DNA from: Cyanobium sp. ATX 6A2
GTDB lineage: Bacteria; Cyanobacteriota; Cyanobacteriia; PCC-6307; Cyanobiaceae
Reading direction: 5' to 3'
DNA: 64,000 nucleotides
Assembly: GCF_024346355.1 (NCBI RefSeq)
Contig: NZ_JAGQCU010000001.1
Coordinates: 310,001 to 374,000, forward strand
Shown: positions 62,654 to 64,000 of the stretch, piece after piece
Layout of the letters: each line of letters opens with the position of its first letter
Numbering within the stretch: position 1 is the first letter of the stretch
Program-made: the position numbers and the translations under genes
Notes under the pieces: model-generated
Databases searched by the model: none
The model's input: only the letters and a program-made list of their open reading frames with translations
Told to the model about the DNA's origin: nothing

Positions 62654-64000
62654 CCCCACCTGGAACCACGGCTACTTCACGCAGGACGTGTACACCGCCG
62701 GGTTCTTCCGCGAAACGGCGCCCAGCTGGCTGGATTTCGCGGCCCTGCTGCAGGGGGCGGCGCCGCCCCGGGCCGGCGAGGGGGCGCCGTTCCGCTATCT
62801 GGATCTGGGCTGCGGCATGGGCTTTCACATCGCCCTGCTGGCGGCGCTCTATCCGGAAGGGCAGTTCGTGGGGATCGATTTCCATCCCCAGCACATCGCC
62901 CACGGCCGCGGCCTCGCCCAGCGGCTCGGCCTCAGCAATCTCCAGCTCCATGAGGCCGACCTGCTCACCCTGCAGGCCGATCCCGCCGCCCGCCGCACAC
63001 TCCTGGGCCCAAACCCCTTCGCCTATGTGGTGAGCCACGGCGTGGCCACCTGGGTGGTGGAGCCGGTGCAGCAGGCGCTGCTGGCGGTGGCGTCGGCGTC
63101 GCTGGGGCCCGATGGGCTCTTCTACTGCTCCTACAACACCCATCCCGGCTGGCTCAGCCGCAGCGCCCTGCATCAGCTGATCCACCTGCAGCGCCAGCGC
63201 TCCGATCCGGCCGATCCCCAGGCGCCGATCCGCTGGGCGATCGCCACCCAGCGCGCCCTGCTCGGTGACGCCAAGGCGCCGAACACGCCCTTCGGGCGCT
63301 CGTTCCCCGGCATGGCCGGCCTGCTGGCCCAGCACGAGCGGGAAGACCCGCGCTACGTGAGCCAGGAATACGCCAACGACGGCTGGCAGCCGCTCTACGT
63401 GGCCGAGATGCACGAGCGCTGCGCCGCCCACAAGCTCAGCCCGCTCACCAGCGCCACCCTCACCGAGCTGTTCCCCGGCCTGCTGCCGGTCGAGCTGCGC
63501 CAGCTGCTGGAGCGCGAACCCAACCCCACCGTGCGCGCCACCCTGATCGACATCGCCGTGAACCAGTCGTTCCGGCGCGATGTGTTCTGCCGTGGCGTCC
63601 AGCGGCTCACGCCCGCCGAACAGCTGGAGCGGCTCAGCGCCCTGCGCTTCCGTCTGCAGTTGCCGCAACCCCTGAAGAGCTACGAATTCAGCACCAGCTA
63701 CGGCACCGTGCGCGGCGACACCGCCGTGTACCGCCGCGCCGACCAGGCCCTCGCCGATGCCGATGGGCCCCTGGAGCTGGCCGCCTGGGCGGAGGCCGCC
63801 GCCATCGAGCCCCAGGAACTGGCCCAGCTGGCGGCGTTCCTGCTCACCTGGAACCGCGTGGGCCTCGACCGCGGCGAGGCCGGCGAGGCGGCAGTGGCCG
63901 GCGTGCAGGCCGCCAACCAGCGCATCGGCGAGCTGCGCGAAGCCCGCGCCCCTTACACCTGGCTGGGCGCGCCGCGCATCGGCAACGGCGTGTGGATCAG
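62646..64000 (+). CDS. Class I SAM methyltransferase with regulatory domain (runs off right edge)
   Basis: At least 451 residues. Motif I YLDLGCGMGFHIALLAALYP, then QFVGIDFHPQHIAHGRGLAQ, FAYVVSHGVATWVVEPV and FYCSYNTHPGWLSRSALHQL; the later part (YVAEMHERCAAHKLSPLTSA, LRFRLQLPQPLKSYEFSTSY) matches the methyltransferase regulatory domain seen after the SAM fold in this family. The ATG at 62646 lies inside the HTTM-DCC stop region, so translation is coupled. No stop before the window end. Substrate unknown. Confidence 0.85.
   Translation, partial: MASPTWNHGYFTQDVYTAGFFRETAPSWLDFAALLQGAAPPRAGEGAPFRYLDLGCGMGFHIALLAALYPEGQFVGIDFHPQHIAHGRGLAQRLGLSNLQLHEADLLTLQADPAARRTLLGPNPFAYVVSHGVATWVVEPVQQALLAVASASLGPDGLFYCSYNTHPGWLSRSALHQLIHLQRQRSDPADPQAPIRWAIATQRALLGDAKAPNTPFGRSFPGMAGLLAQHEREDPRYVSQEYANDGWQPLYVAEMHERCAAHKLSPLTSATLTELFPGLLPVELRQLLEREPNPTVRATLIDIAVNQSFRRDVFCRGVQRLTPAEQLERLSALRFRLQLPQPLKSYEFSTSYGTVRGDTAVYRRADQALADADGPLELAAWAEAAAIEPQELAQLAAFLLTWNRVGLDRGEAGEAAVAGVQAANQRIGELREARAPYTWLGAPRIGNGVWI

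Overview
The window is high-GC, gene-dense chromosomal DNA from a picocyanobacterium of the Synechococcus/Cyanobium group. The evidence is chlorophyll synthase (chlG), a phylloquinone-type menG, a clpR-clpP pair, a thylakoid-lumen-type pentapeptide protein, several cyanobacterial conserved small proteins (DUF4359-like, DUF2862-like), strong G/C third-position bias and a few HIP1 sites (GCGATCGC at about 19525, 29390, 54913 and 56297). No phage, transposase, integrase, rRNA or CRISPR array was seen.

Layout. 0-5.2 kb is housekeeping: the start of a SpoU-type RNA methyltransferase, tRNA-Leu(CAG), murA, tRNA-Leu(CAA), argD, folC and a lumenal pentapeptide protein. 5.4-7 kb holds an MscS-type channel with a cyclic-nucleotide-binding domain. 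7.2-12.6 kb (minus strand) carries an FAD oxidase, a CodA-like amidohydrolase and a small secreted protein, and a DgcN/DgcA-type pair. 12.6-18 kb runs miaB, ddl, a small membrane protein, ftsQ and ftsZ, with the SRP RNA on the opposite strand. 18-25 kb has panB, hemW, a PIN-TRAM ATPase-less membrane protein, clpR-clpP, ilvC and cbiB. 25-28 kb has small unknowns, a PagL-like barrel and a GDSL esterase. 28-34.6 kb has comEC, glyQ, menG, hisF and chlG. 34.6-44.4 kb has a class A PBP, three RNA/DNA-modification genes (rsmB, an alkyltransferase-like protein, trmH), a striking Asp/Tyr-repeat protein, an NTPase, an acyltransferase, a hydrolase and an ABC permease.

The outstanding region is 44.4-56.1 kb: a dense toxin-antitoxin island. 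It contains a TacAT-type GNAT module, RHH-PIN, MNT-HEPN, a MbcA/ParS-like antitoxin without visible partner, HigBA, FitAB, a VapBC, three AbrB-PIN modules, Phd-PIN, and a VapB with an internally deleted VapC. Between them lie fragments of further PIN and AbrB genes and two kinds of fragments copied from the flanking glycosyltransferase/response-regulator locus. At 50.1-50.3 kb there is a collapsed copy of that divergent pair, and another response-regulator tail sits at 56.0 kb, so the island appears to have grown by duplication and short-homology deletion rather than by a visible transposon. Most modules have an inverted repeat just upstream of the antitoxin; the three AbrB-type modules share GTAAG/CTTAC arms with different spacers.

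56.1-64 kb holds an OGT-like TPR glycosyltransferase, a convergent and overlapping two-component pair, a type IV pilin-like protein with a tandem GGGD tail, a fused HTTM-DCC membrane protein, and a methyltransferase that runs off the end. Starts were chosen by family alignment from memory; no searches were run.
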